NCBI GenBank assembly: GCA_028277225.1
Contig: JANQHB010000039.1
Coordinates: 1 to 64,000 of the forward strand
Reading direction: 5' to 3'
DNA length: 64,000 bases
Origin: Chlorobium sp.
Lineage (GTDB): Bacteria; Bacteroidota; Chlorobiia; Chlorobiales; Chlorobiaceae
Shown piece by piece: positions 8,727 to 17,899 of the stretch. Both the position numbers and the translations under genes were made by a program. Every line of letters starts with the position of its first letter. Position 1 is the stretch's first letter. The notes below the pieces were generated by a model, which did no database searches, was not told where the DNA came from, and saw only the letters and a list, made by a program, of their open reading frames with translations.

Positions 8727-9335
8727 ATGGAACAGACTTTAGAGTTGAATGAAAAAAAAGAAAGACTCCTTGACGTCAAAATTCGAGCTGTCATAGCAGA
8801 ATACAACGCATTGCGGCAGGAAATAGGCCGTAGGTCCACAGATCAGTTGATATGCGTTACTGGTTCTGTTACTGCGGTTGGTGCTTTACTTAGTGTTATT
8901 GCTTCTAATCCCCCTCAATATACAGGTTTACTTATAGTTATACCTTGGGTTCTAAGTATTTTTGGGATCATCTGGTGTGACCATGCTCACGGTTTGCATT
9001 TGGTTGCTCAATATATTAGAGAAGAGATTGAGCAAACTAAGTTGCCGAATCTTTTTTCTGAAAAGAAAAAGCTTGCCATGTTGTCAACTATTGGGTGGGA
9101 AAGCAGATTGCATGACAAAAGAAAGAAAAATAATATGCTGAGTGTGATTAATCCAGTGCTGCCAATTATTTACTTTTTTATTCCTTCATGCATATCTATA
9201 TTTGGTTACTTTTTGCTTCGTTTCAAAGGCATTGCAAGTATGCCTAAAGAGATTGAATATGTTTTTTTGACTTTGGGAGGTTTATTGTTGATCGCATTAA
9301 TTTTGTTTTGGCTTCGTTTGAAAAAAATTGCGTGA
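8727..9335 (+). CDS. AT-rich orphan four-helix membrane protein
   Basis: A 202-residue protein I cannot assign to a named family. A charged N-terminus (EKKERLLDVKIRAVIAEYNALRQEI) precedes two closely spaced hydrophobic segments (about 43-62 and 66-85). A soluble stretch of about 45 residues with many Lys/Glu follows, then two more helices (about 136-160 and 176-197) and a basic C-terminus. The overall plan, a cytoplasmic helix plus two helix pairs, resembles small membrane effector proteins, but that is only a shape argument. Codon use is strikingly AT-rich: sampled 60-base lines have roughly 28-35% G+C against about 50% in neighbours. This suggests recent transfer. It is flanked by 198 and 214 AT-rich non-coding bases. 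Confidence 0.75.
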   Translation: MEQTLELNEKKERLLDVKIRAVIAEYNALRQEIGRRSTDQLICVTGSVTAVGALLSVIASNPPQYTGLLIVIPWVLSIFGIIWCDHAHGLHLVAQYIREEIEQTKLPNLFSEKKKLAMLSTIGWESRLHDKRKKNNMLSVINPVLPIIYFFIPSCISIFGYFLLRFKGIASMPKEIEYVFLTLGGLLLIALILFWLRLKKIA

Positions 9336-9549
9336 CATGTGAATGCCATGTATGTGAGATTTGGGAAGAACGCTCTGATAAGAAAAGATTGAGTTGATAT
9401 TTACGAAAGCACATTGGACAAGGAACAGTATTTTTGCGGCCATGCATCCCAGCATGATATACTCGGGTTGATAAATTGCCCTGAAATGTTATAATGGAAT
9501 GCCCGGAAAGAATGAGGCGGTTCGCTTTCATGATACCCTGAAGAAAAGG

Positions 9550-12500
9550 ATGGATTTCATACATCTGCATACGCACACGCATTATTCGATGCAAAGCAGC
9601 CCTGTCTATCCCGAGGAGCTTTTTGCAGCGTCTAAAAAGAACGGCATGGATGCTGTTGCCGTCACGGACTATTCGTCGATGTTCAATATGCCGGAACTCT
9701 TCAGTCTGGCTGCAGAGGCAGAGATCAAGCTGATTATCGGAAGTGAGATCTATCTTCTTGAGCAGGATGCGTACCACAACAGCAAGCGATCTGTTCCGCC
9801 TTCCCTGATCCTTCTCGTCAAGAACGAGGCGGGATACCGCAACCTCTGTATTCTTTTATCCAGGGCGGCTCGTGAGGGTTTTGTCAATGGTTTGCCTCAT
9901 GTCGATACGGGCTGGCTTGCCGATGCCGGTGAAGGCCTGATCTGTCTGTCGGCATATTATGCCGGAAGAGTCGGAAGGGCGCTTCTTGCCGATAACTATG
10001 ACGAAGCATCCCGGTTTACCGCATTGTACAGCGACATTTTCGGACAAGATTTTTTTCTTGAACTGCAGCGCCATCATACTTCTTTTGATGAAACGCTCAA
10101 TGCCGATACAATTCGTCTTTCAGAGGAATTCGGGGTTGGCCTGGTGGCTACCAACAACGTGCATTACCTCGAAAGGAAAGATGCCGACAGGTATCGTGCC
10201 ATGGTCGCCATCAAGACCAAAGAAAAGCTTTCCAGCGGTCAGCTTCAGTGTCTTCCGACCAGTGAGAACTATCTGAAAACGCCTCGTGAAATGGCGGCAT
10301 TGTTCGATAATGCACATGAGGAACTTTCCAATACCCTTGTCATCGCCGACAGATGTTCCTACCGGTTTCAAAAGGAGGAGAAGCCAAGGCTTCCTCATTT
10401 TCCAATCCCGGAAGGATTTGAGAACGAAACAGAGTACCTGAGACATCTTACGCTTGAAGGAGCAAAGACAAAATACGCCGATCCCGAGTCACTGGGACTG
10501 ACCAGACAGATGGTTGATGAAAGGATCGAAAAAGAGCTCGGGATCATAACAAGCATGGGTTTCAGCTCCTACTTCCTTATTGTCAGCGATCTTATTGCGG
10601 CCTCCCGCAGGATGGGGTATTCTGTCGGGCCGGGCAGAGGTTCTGCGGCAGGCAGCATTGTCGCCTATCTGACCGGTATTACAAGCATTGATCCGTTACG
10701 TTATAAACTCCTCTTCGAACGGTTTCTCAATCCCGAGAGAGCGGAAATGCCCGATATCGATATCGATTTTACACCGGTCGGCAAACAGAAGGTTCTCGAA
10801 TATACGGTTGAAAAATATGGAGAGGAGAGTGTGTCGAAAGTTATCGCAATCGGTACGCTGGGTGCGCGTGCGGCAATCAGGGATGCAGGACGGGTGCTTG
10901 ACGTGCCTTTGCCTGTTGTGGACCAGCTGGCCAAGCTTGTGCCGGGCAAACCCGGAGTGAAACTTGCCGGCTCACTCGATGAAGTGGGCGAACTCAGGGA
11001 TCTGGTGAAAGGTTCGGCAAGGAATACCCGTCTCTGGGATTGTGCATGTGCGATCGAGGGGAGAGCAAGGAACGTCGGCATGCATGCCGGGGCTGTTGTT
11101 ATCACCAACGGCAGTCTCGATGAACAGGTTCCGCTCTATGTTTCGAACAAGATAGAGACCGAAGAGCGTAAATATGCCGACGAGATGCACCGTGACGAGC
11201 TCGAGCGTGGCCTGGTCAAGTCCGGCGGTGACGACAAACAGGTTGTCACACAGTTTGACAAAAACTGGATAGAAAAAGCGGGTCTGCTTAAAATCGATTA
11301 CCTGGGTCTCGTTACTCTTGCAGTGATCGATGAAACGCTGCACCTCATCCGGAAGCATCACGGGGTAACTGTCGATCTCGACACGTTGCCTATGAACGAC
11401 AAGAAAACCTTCAGGATTTTTCAGGAAGGCAAGATGGCGGGGATATTCCAGTTCGAGTCACAGGGAATGCAGAGCTACATGACAAAGCTCCAGCCGACAC
11501 AGATCGAGGATATCATTGCCATGAGTGCTCTCTACAGGCCCGGAGCGCTGAATGCAAAGATCGGAAAGAACCGAAACGCCGTTGACCTGTTTGTCGACAG
11601 AAAACACAACCGCGAACCGGTCGATTACATGCATCCGATGCTTGAAGATATCCTGAGGGAAACCTACGGGGTGATCGTCTATCAGGAACAGGTCATGCAG
11701 ATATCCCAGGTTATGGGTGGTTTTACTCTTGCAAAAGCCGATAATCTCCGCAAGGCAATGGGCAAAAAGAAGCCTGAGATCATGCAGAAATTCAAGGCTG
11801 AATTTGTCGAAGGTGCTGTGAACCAGGGTGTACACGACACACTTGCCAACAGGGTTTTCGATCTGATGGCCGAATTTGCCGGTTATGGCTTCAACAAGAG
11901 CCATTCAGCCGCTTACGGAGTTCTTGCCTATTGGACGGGATATCTGAAAGCTCATTATACCGTCGAATTCATGACGGCTATTCTCAACAGCGAAATAGGA
12001 TCGACCGAAAGGATGAAGGATCTTTCCGATGAAGCAAAAAGTTTTTCCATCCCCGTGTATCCTCCCTCGGTCAATACAAGTGACGCTCTTTTTTCTATTG
12101 AAGAAAAAAACGGAAAGGCCGGTATCCGGGTCGGACTCAGCGCGATAAAGCAGGTCGGCAATGCTGCCCGGGCCGTTGTTTCGGCAAGGCTCCTGCGTGA
12201 CAGAAGTTTTGTCAATATTTTCGATCTTGCGGCATCGGTAGATCTTCGTCTGATGAATCGCAAGGCTCTGGAATGTCTTGTGCTTGCCGGAGCGCTTGAT
12301 GATATCGATCCTGACAGGGCAAAATTGCTGGCAAATATCGACAAGGCGATCAAGTTCGGCCAGTTGCAGAATAAGTCGGTAACGTTGGGTCAGTGCGGAT
12401 TTTTCGGCAATGAGTCCAGCGATGCCCTTCATGAAGCCATCTTTCCCGAGATGGACGGTGCAGAACCCATGCCGGAGAGCGAAAAACTCCAGGCAGAGAA

Positions 12501-13116
12501 AAAACTTGTCGGTTTCTATCTCAGCCGTCATCCCCTCGAACCCTGCCGCCGTGACTGGGAGGCTTTTGCCAATCTGAAGCTCGGGACAAGGAGTGTTGAA
12601 AAGAAACGTCAGTACAAGGTGATCGGGATCATTGTTTCAACCCGTCCTCATCAGGACCGGAAAGGCAGGCAAATGCTGTTCGGCAGTATCGAGGATTTGT
12701 CAGGAAAAGCTGATTTTACCGTTTTTTCGAGTATCTATGAAGAGTATCGCAACTTTCTCAAACCCGAAGAGGTCGTTATGCTTACTGTCGAGGCTGAAGC
12801 AGGCGGGAGCATGCTGAAGCTCCTGGTCAGGGATGTCGTGCCTATCAAGAAGGTCAGGGAGTCATGTATTGACAAGGTGATTCTTAAAATCGACGCCGAT
12901 GACCCGGCAGATCTTGACAAACTGAGAGAGATCAAAAAGGTCTTTCAGGAGCATAAAGGGAGAACGGCAGTCGATTTCGAGGTCAAGGTCCAGACTGAAG
13001 GGAATATTGAAATGCTGAGGCTTTTTGCCAGAAACAGCCCGATAGAGGCTGATGATACAGCGTTGTCAAAACTTGAAAATATCCTCGGACCCGATAATGT
13101 CAAGATCGCCGGGTAG
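9550..13116 (+). CDS. dnaE: DNA polymerase III alpha subunit
   Basis: The catalytic subunit of the replicative polymerase, 1188 residues from the chosen start. The PHP domain opens with FIHLHTHTHYSM. The palm has SVGPGRGSAAGS and the catalytic aspartates D402, D404 and D406 in PDIDIDF. The fingers/thumb region, the HhH region and a C-terminal OB-fold follow (ending about 1010-1100, then a KVQTEGNIEMLRLFA-type tail). The frame is open from an ATG at 9499, but conserved sequence begins at MDFIHLH. The AAGAAAAGG run abuts that ATG, an unusually short spacing, so 9499 remains possible. The gene is followed by trxA 77 bases later on the same strand. Confidence 0.95.
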   Translation: MDFIHLHTHTHYSMQSSPVYPEELFAASKKNGMDAVAVTDYSSMFNMPELFSLAAEAEIKLIIGSEIYLLEQDAYHNSKRSVPPSLILLVKNEAGYRNLCILLSRAAREGFVNGLPHVDTGWLADAGEGLICLSAYYAGRVGRALLADNYDEASRFTALYSDIFGQDFFLELQRHHTSFDETLNADTIRLSEEFGVGLVATNNVHYLERKDADRYRAMVAIKTKEKLSSGQLQCLPTSENYLKTPREMAALFDNAHEELSNTLVIADRCSYRFQKEEKPRLPHFPIPEGFENETEYLRHLTLEGAKTKYADPESLGLTRQMVDERIEKELGIITSMGFSSYFLIVSDLIAASRRMGYSVGPGRGSAAGSIVAYLTGITSIDPLRYKLLFERFLNPERAEMPDIDIDFTPVGKQKVLEYTVEKYGEESVSKVIAIGTLGARAAIRDAGRVLDVPLPVVDQLAKLVPGKPGVKLAGSLDEVGELRDLVKGSARNTRLWDCACAIEGRARNVGMHAGAVVITNGSLDEQVPLYVSNKIETEERKYADEMHRDELERGLVKSGGDDKQVVTQFDKNWIEKAGLLKIDYLGLVTLAVIDETLHLIRKHHGVTVDLDTLPMNDKKTFRIFQEGKMAGIFQFESQGMQSYMTKLQPTQIEDIIAMSALYRPGALNAKIGKNRNAVDLFVDRKHNREPVDYMHPMLEDILRETYGVIVYQEQVMQISQVMGGFTLAKADNLRKAMGKKKPEIMQKFKAEFVEGAVNQGVHDTLANRVFDLMAEFAGYGFNKSHSAAYGVLAYWTGYLKAHYTVEFMTAILNSEIGSTERMKDLSDEAKSFSIPVYPPSVNTSDALFSIEEKNGKAGIRVGLSAIKQVGNAARAVVSARLLRDRSFVNIFDLAASVDLRLMNRKALECLVLAGALDDIDPDRAKLLANIDKAIKFGQLQNKSVTLGQCGFFGNESSDALHEAIFPEMDGAEPMPESEKLQAEKKLVGFYLSRHPLEPCRRDWEAFANLKLGTRSVEKKRQYKVIGIIVSTRPHQDRKGRQMLFGSIEDLSGKADFTVFSSIYEEYRNFLKPEEVVMLTVEAEAGGSMLKLLVRDVVPIKKVRESCIDKVILKIDADDPADLDKLREIKKVFQEHKGRTAVDFEVKVQTEGNIEMLRLFARNSPIEADDTALSKLENILGPDNVKIAG

Positions 13117-13193
13117 CTTTAAAAAGGAATTTTTATTACTTTCATCACTGTTTGGTTGTATTACCATGAAGTTTTTTTCATCATTAAACCATT

Positions 13194-13529
13194 ATGACAA
13201 TGAGTGGACAATATCTGACAGCTACAGACCAGAACTTTAAATCCGAAATTCTTGATTCTGATAAGGTTTCGCTTGTCGATTTCTGGGCAGCATGGTGCGG
13301 TCCCTGCCAGGTGCTCGGTCCGGTAATCGAGGAGCTCGCAGGAGAATTCGAGGGCAAAGCGGTTATCGCCAAGCTCAATGTGGACGAAAATCCAAATACA
13401 GCTGCACAGTTCGGTATTCGAAGCATTCCTACCATGCTTGTGTTTAAAAACGGGGAAATTGTCGATCAGATGGTCGGTGCGATGCCCAAAAACATGATTG
13501 CAGAGAAGATCAACGCTCAGATTGCCTGA
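13194..13529 (+). CDS. trxA: Thioredoxin
   Basis: A 111-residue thioredoxin that reduces cytoplasmic protein disulfides using electrons from thioredoxin reductase. The active site WAAWCGPC has C35 and C38. The cis-proline loop SIPTMLVF and the final helix (KNMIAEKINAQI) complete the fold. A second ATG two codons in (13200) is an equally good start. trxB lies 151 bases downstream on the same strand with an intrinsic terminator between them, so both may have their own promoters or be joined by read-through. Confidence 0.96.
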   Translation: MTMSGQYLTATDQNFKSEILDSDKVSLVDFWAAWCGPCQVLGPVIEELAGEFEGKAVIAKLNVDENPNTAAQFGIRSIPTMLVFKNGEIVDQMVGAMPKNMIAEKINAQIA

Positions 13530-13587
13530 CCGCAATCCCTGACAAGCGGTGTGCCTTTTGGTTTGAACAAACTGCACAAGGATAAAG

Positions 13588-13633
13588 CTGCTGACCGTGT
13601 TTCCGTCTATCAGGACTGCGGTCGGCAGTTTTT
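13588..13633 (+). terminator. Intrinsic terminator after trxA
   Basis: CTGCTGACCG (13588-13597) pairs with CGGTCGGCAG (13619-13628), with one G-T pair, and TTTTT follows directly. It falls between trxA and trxB. An open frame for trxB that starts at 13597 would begin inside this hairpin, which supports the later start. Confidence 0.75.
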
Positions 13634-13680
13634 ATCTGGTGCGATCGGTCATTTATATTGAAAACTATCTGAACCTGATT

Positions 13681-14616
13681 ATGGACAATGAAATCCGGGA
13701 TACGGTAATTATCGGGACAGGCCCGGCAGGCCTGACTGCTGCGATCTATTGCTGCAGGGCCAATCTTGCTCCGCTCGTGATCGAGGGTGAACAGCCCGGC
13801 GGACAACTTATGATTACAACGGAGATAGAAAATTTCCCCGGATTTCCGAAGGGGATAAACGGACCTGGGTTGATGGGCAGGTTCCGTGAGCAGGCTGAAC
13901 GGTTCGGCACCGAGTTTGTCCATGGCAGTGTCCATGAAGTTGATCTGTCAAGAAGTCCTTTTTGTATATATGTCGGAGAGGGTCGCGAAATCCTCACAAG
14001 GACGCTCATTATCGCGACAGGGGCAAATGCGAAATGGCTGGGATTGCCATCGGAGGAACAGTATCGCGGAAGGGGTGTTTCCGCATGTGCAACCTGTGAC
14101 GGTTTCTTTTTCAAGGACAGTCATGTGTTCGTCATAGGTGGTGGCGATACCGCTATGGAAGAGGCGTTTTTTCTGACTCGTTTCGCATCTCGCGTAACGG
14201 TTGTCCATCGCCGTGAAGAATTCCGTGCATCGAGGATCATGAGCCTGAGGGTCGAGAAAAATCCTAAAATCAGCCTTGAACTCAGCCAGGTTGTTGATGA
14301 GATACTTGGTGACGGAAAGAAAGTGACCGGTATCAGACTGAAAAACACGACTACCGGTGAGTTAAAGGAACATTCCTGTGACGGGGTTTTCATCGCAATC
14401 GGCCATGCTCCCAACTCCGGGGTTTTCGACCAACAGCTCGATATTGATGAATATGGCTATATCGTGACCGGAAAATCATCAACAGAAACATCTGTACAGG
14501 GTGTTTTTGCCTGTGGTGATGTTCAGGATTATACCTACAGGCAGGCAATAACTGCCGCCGGCAGCGGTTGCATGGCAGCTTTCGATGCGGAACGGTATCT
14601 GGAGTCGATACGATAG
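13681..14616 (+). CDS. trxB: Thioredoxin-disulfide reductase
   Basis: A 311-residue FAD/NADPH flavoprotein that reduces thioredoxin. The FAD-binding GxGPAG motif (IIGTGPAGLTAAIYC) is at the N-terminus. The redox pair is C136-A-T-C139 in SACATCDGFF, and the NADPH-binding GGGDTAMEEA follows. The C-terminal FAD motif is VFACGDVQD. The size is that of the bacterial low-molecular-weight enzyme. The open frame extends upstream to 13597, but those codons overlap the trxA terminator and look unconserved. The ATG at 13681 (MDNEIRDTVIIG) gives the standard N-terminus. It is convergent with the response regulator gene that ends 32 bases away. Confidence 0.95.
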   Translation: MDNEIRDTVIIGTGPAGLTAAIYCCRANLAPLVIEGEQPGGQLMITTEIENFPGFPKGINGPGLMGRFREQAERFGTEFVHGSVHEVDLSRSPFCIYVGEGREILTRTLIIATGANAKWLGLPSEEQYRGRGVSACATCDGFFFKDSHVFVIGGGDTAMEEAFFLTRFASRVTVVHRREEFRASRIMSLRVEKNPKISLELSQVVDEILGDGKKVTGIRLKNTTTGELKEHSCDGVFIAIGHAPNSGVFDQQLDIDEYGYIVTGKSSTETSVQGVFACGDVQDYTYRQAITAAGSGCMAAFDAERYLESIR

Positions 14617-14648
14617 CGGTTCCCTTTTTTCCGATCCCGGAGAATCCG

Positions 14649-16136
14649 TTACCAGTCTTCAGAGACAGAGAGGGTCAGGTTTTTTTCGATACCGTACTTT
14701 TTAAGCCTTCTGTAAAGTGAGGAACGGCTGATGCCCAGAACCTGTGCTGTTTTTGTCTGGTTTCCGCCTGTCGCTTCATAAGCTTTGACGATTGCCTGGA
14801 GTTCAGCGTTTTTCAGAAGGTATTCCTTTCCGTATCCTTTTGAAGATGCGGAGAACGGGGCGGCAGTGCCTGGAGGTTCCTGAATTGCAGGTGAAGGGAC
14901 AGTTTCCGTAACGGAAGGGGGGGCAGGGGCAAGCTCTCTGCTTTGCTCGGGAAGGTCCGTTTTGGCAAGGGCGGGAACAGATTCAATAACACTGCCTCTT
15001 CTGTTGATTGCCGCCCTGCGAACGATATTCTGCAGTTCCCTCACATTGCCCGGCCAATGATAGTTGCCGAGCGTATCGAGTGCTTCATCGCTGAAAGAGA
15101 GTGACTCTATATTGTTGGCAGTACAGAAGCTTTCAAGAAAATGGTTGGCAAGAAAGGCAATATCCTTACTGCGTTGCCTGAGTGGTGGAATGGCAAGCGG
15201 ATACTCTTCGAGCCTGTAATAAAGGTCGGCCCGGAACGTTTCGTTTTTAATGGCGCCGGAGAAGTCTTTGTGGGTTGCCGAAATGAGCCGGAAATCGACT
15301 GCTCGTTCCTTTTTTTCTCCAACACGGCGGATCTTGCGTTCCTGTAATACTCTCAGAACCTTTGCCTGGATGTCAAGGTTCATGTCTCCAATTTCATCAA
15401 GAAATATTGTTCCGCCGTCAGCCTGCTCGAAGAATCCCGTGTGATCATTGTTGGCTCCTGTAAATGAGCCCTTGACATGTCCGAAAAGAAGACTGTCTGC
15501 CAGCTCGTTCGAGATTGCAGCACAGTTTACGGTGACAAAGGGTCCGTTTTTTCTCTTGCTCCCGCTATGGATTGCCTGGGCGAACAGTTCTTTTCCTGTT
15601 CCGCTTTCGCCTATGAGCAGGACATTCACTTCGGTTTCCATGACCTGCATGGCTTGTTCGATGCAGTCCTGCAGTGCGCGGCTTTTGCCTTGTATACGTC
15701 TGAAAATATCCTGTTGCCTCAGCTCTTTTTCGAGAAGCTGTACCTTTTTTTTCAGGTTAGATTCGGAAAGGGCGTTGGAGACGGTTATCTCAAGACGGTC
15801 GTTCTGTACGGGTTTTGTCAGATACTCGTAGGCCCCCATTTTGATGCACTGGACCGCCTGACTGAGATCGTCATCAGCGGTTATCATAATGACCGGCAGT
15901 GCCATGTCGTTTGCTTCAAGATAGGAAAGGACTTCCATGCCGTTTTTTTCCGGCATGTTGATGTCGAGCAGGAGCAGATCGATATCCTCGGTATTCAGCA
16001 TGTGAATACAGGCATTCCCGTCGTTTGCCGTAAGAACGTTATGTCCAAGTTTTTTTATGACATGGCTTATCAGTCTGCGCATGACCGAACTGTCATCGGC
16101 AACGAGGACACTATGTTTTTTTACAGGAGCTTTCAT
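14649..16136 (-). CDS. Sigma-54-dependent response regulator (NtrC family)
   Basis: A 495-residue enhancer-binding activator: receiver domain, AAA+ domain, Fis-type helix-turn-helix. Phosphoacceptor D58 lies in LLLLDINMPEKNG, with acidic pocket ADDSS near the start. The AAA+ part carries Walker A GESGTGKE, the sigma-54 contact loop as GSFTGA (Ser replaces the usual Ala), and GTIFLDEIGDM. A Pro-rich linker precedes the DNA-binding helices (NQTKTAQVLGISRSSLYRRL). The frame opens with TTG at 16160, but ATG at 16136 fits the receiver domain better. No histidine kinase is adjacent. A sigma-54-like promoter lies about 470 bases away, ahead of the small gene at 16671. Confidence 0.92.
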   Translation of the reverse strand: MKAPVKKHSVLVADDSSVMRRLISHVIKKLGHNVLTANDGNACIHMLNTEDIDLLLLDINMPEKNGMEVLSYLEANDMALPVIMITADDDLSQAVQCIKMGAYEYLTKPVQNDRLEITVSNALSESNLKKKVQLLEKELRQQDIFRRIQGKSRALQDCIEQAMQVMETEVNVLLIGESGTGKELFAQAIHSGSKRKNGPFVTVNCAAISNELADSLLFGHVKGSFTGANNDHTGFFEQADGGTIFLDEIGDMNLDIQAKVLRVLQERKIRRVGEKKERAVDFRLISATHKDFSGAIKNETFRADLYYRLEEYPLAIPPLRQRSKDIAFLANHFLESFCTANNIESLSFSDEALDTLGNYHWPGNVRELQNIVRRAAINRRGSVIESVPALAKTDLPEQSRELAPAPPSVTETVPSPAIQEPPGTAAPFSASSKGYGKEYLLKNAELQAIVKAYEATGGNQTKTAQVLGISRSSLYRRLKKYGIEKNLTLSVSEDW

Positions 16137-16196
16137 TGGGGGATGAAGTTCTTTTAACAAATATATTATATGGATGCGAGTGAAACAAACGTAATA

Positions 16197-16453
16197 CCTA
16201 AACTGAGCGTTTCAACAAATGCTTCGTAATAGTAAGGTTGTTAAAAACAATCTGTTCTACTGTGTTTGTAGAGAGGCTATTGCTTATTTGTCAGCTAAGC
16301 ATGAAAACCGATAAAAAGCCGCATTTATTAAAACCCTTCGGGATTGCCGATCATGCCACATCTGCTTCGTTACAGGGAACTTGCGGTAGAAAACTACAGC
16401 AGCATTCCCTGTGCCTTGCATCTGTGACATGCTCGACAATCGCTCAATTTAGG
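16197..16453 (+). mobile_element. MITE-like element, copy 2 (257 bp)
   Basis: It is bounded by CCTAAACTGAGCG and CGCTCAATTTAGG, which are inverted repeats. It has exactly the same length as the copy at 18307 and is very similar to it throughout, including a shared block reading GGGAACTTGCGGTAGA and CATTCCCTGTGCCTTGCATC. It has no coding capacity. The flanks (TAATA / GTAAA) do not give a clean duplication. It lies between the response regulator and the small gene at 16671. Confidence 0.85.
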
Positions 16454-16607
16454 GTAAATACATAAATGGCATCATGGATGCTGCAGGTCCGGGGGCGCGA
16501 ACAGGTTGTCTGTATTTGAAACAACTGTGTTAGTTTGAGAAGACCGGACATGCATCTTTGTTCTGTCCGGAGGTGAAAAACAGTGTGAAATTGCGTTGAA
16601 AAACGAT

Positions 16608-16624
16608 TTGGCATGAAATTTGTC
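16608..16624 (+). promoter_or_regulatory. Candidate sigma-54 promoter
   Basis: TTGGCATGAAATTTGTC matches YTGGCACGRNNNTTGCW at all but three of the fixed positions. The -24 GG is intact; the -12 GC reads GT. Transcription would start near 16635, about 35 bases ahead of a small gene with a good Shine-Dalgarno. A sigma-54 activator gene lies just upstream. A 7-bp inverted repeat (CCGGACA, 16544-16550, with TGTCCGG, 16564-16570) is a possible activator site. This was matched by eye only. Confidence 0.4.
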
Positions 16625-16670
16625 GATTCTGATGTAGCGTATTACTAACTGTTTTTCCCGGGAGGTTTTC

Positions 16671-16889
16671 ATGCAGGTTGAGCGTGATATACGGTTACTT
16701 CAAAATGAACTCGGTTCCTTGAAATCACATGTCAATAAAATGATTGACGATGAAAAGTCACGATATTACCTGCGTTTTGACGAGCGCCACCGTGTCCAGG
16801 AAATTCTGGGAGCGATAGAAGAGGATATCGAAATGCTGGAAAAAGGGGCCGAGGTCATCTCGATGATACTTGCAGGAATCGAGAACTAG
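16671..16889 (+). CDS. Small coiled-coil protein, unknown function
   Basis: A 72-residue, highly charged, all-helical protein with heptad-like spacing of hydrophobics (IRLLQNELGSLKSHVNKMI and IEEDIEMLEKGAEVISMIL). I do not recognise it. A GGGAGG Shine-Dalgarno sits about 6 bases before the ATG, one of the best in the window, and supports it being translated. A sigma-54-like promoter lies upstream, next to the gene for a sigma-54 activator. It is convergent with the lipoprotein gene ending at 16949. The short helical build resembles small regulatory or adaptor proteins, but no function can be inferred. Confidence 0.7.
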   Translation: MQVERDIRLLQNELGSLKSHVNKMIDDEKSRYYLRFDERHRVQEILGAIEEDIEMLEKGAEVISMILAGIEN

Positions 16890-16948
16890 GTGCAGCTTAG
16901 GTGAAAGAATGATTGATGCAGACCGTCCGTGCCGTATCAGGCTGTGGG

Positions 16949-17869
16949 TCATTTTTCTCTTGTCGTATTCATTTCAGAGCCGGAAGCGAGGCGCTCTTGC
17001 AGGTTCTTCAGGGAAATGGTGAAAAGTTCATTGTCACCTTCGTTTACAAGTATGACCTCATCCGGACCAGAGAAGAGAACTGATTCGATCTGACCGGCAT
17101 TTTCCAGAGGAATCCGGGTTTTCAGGCCCCCAAAAAAGTTTTCGCCTGAAAAATCATGAAAAAGCCAAAGCGCATTGTAGGTGAGGACTGCAAGACAGCG
17201 CTGGTCCGGAGAGATGTCCGCTCCGGTGACATAGCCGTCAATTTCAAAACGGGAGAGATGCGTGAGCGTGTTGATCCGATCATACCGTAAACTGTCCAGA
17301 CGGTAAAGAACGGTTGCAAGGTCATAACGTCTTTTGGTCAGAAAATAGAGTTTTGATCTGTAGTTGAAGACAGCTTCGCAATCGTGAACGAGCATGTCGG
17401 GAGAAACTGTCGAGTCTTCAGGGTAGCGGATACGTATCTTATCGGCTTTAAGGGTTGAGCGGTTTTCTGGAGACGGTTCGGGAATCCTGTAAATATGCAG
17501 TTCTTTTCTGCTGTCGTTATTGTTGCCGGTGTCGCAGATGTAGAGATTTCCTGAGGAATCCGATGCAAGCGATTCCCAGTCGATATTTCTTGCTCCCTTG
17601 ACCAGAATGCCTTTTGCCGGGCTGCTGATCACCCGGCCGTCTCGACGGAAGGGAACAATGAACGGTGGATTTCCGGAATCATTGACGGCCCAATAGAGGC
17701 CCGGATAGCGGCCGCTCTTTGCAAGACCGGATATCTCAAGTCCGGCACTCCTGTCTATTCGCGCCGATGGCACGAGTTTTGACATACTTCCCTTTTTCTT
17801 TTTCTCCCCGCATCCAGGTATCGCCTGAAACAAAAGTACGGAAAGAAGCATGGCGGCAACATGTTTCAT
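16949..17869 (-). CDS. Predicted beta-propeller lipoprotein
   Basis: A 306-residue exported protein. The N-terminus is a lipoprotein-type signal (hydrophobic core ending AIPGC, C20; the lipobox is atypical) followed by a Lys-rich tether. The mature part has short beta-strand repeats with WAVNDSG, NLYICDTGNN, LYFLTKRR and ADISPDQRCLAVLT, as in propeller proteins of the SdiA-regulated or esterase-like phytase type. The pattern resembles the exported protein at 23794 (ISGL...DSG versus ISGITV...HDD). It probably sits on the inner face of the outer membrane or in the periplasm. Substrate and activity are unknown. It lies 30 bases downstream of the hypothetical gene at 17900 on the same strand. 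Confidence 0.75.
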   Translation of the reverse strand: MKHVAAMLLSVLLFQAIPGCGEKKKKGSMSKLVPSARIDRSAGLEISGLAKSGRYPGLYWAVNDSGNPPFIVPFRRDGRVISSPAKGILVKGARNIDWESLASDSSGNLYICDTGNNNDSRKELHIYRIPEPSPENRSTLKADKIRIRYPEDSTVSPDMLVHDCEAVFNYRSKLYFLTKRRYDLATVLYRLDSLRYDRINTLTHLSRFEIDGYVTGADISPDQRCLAVLTYNALWLFHDFSGENFFGGLKTRIPLENAGQIESVLFSGPDEVILVNEGDNELFTISLKNLQERLASGSEMNTTREK

Positions 17870-17899
17870 GCGGAGTTTTTACGTTCAGAATCCGAAGTT

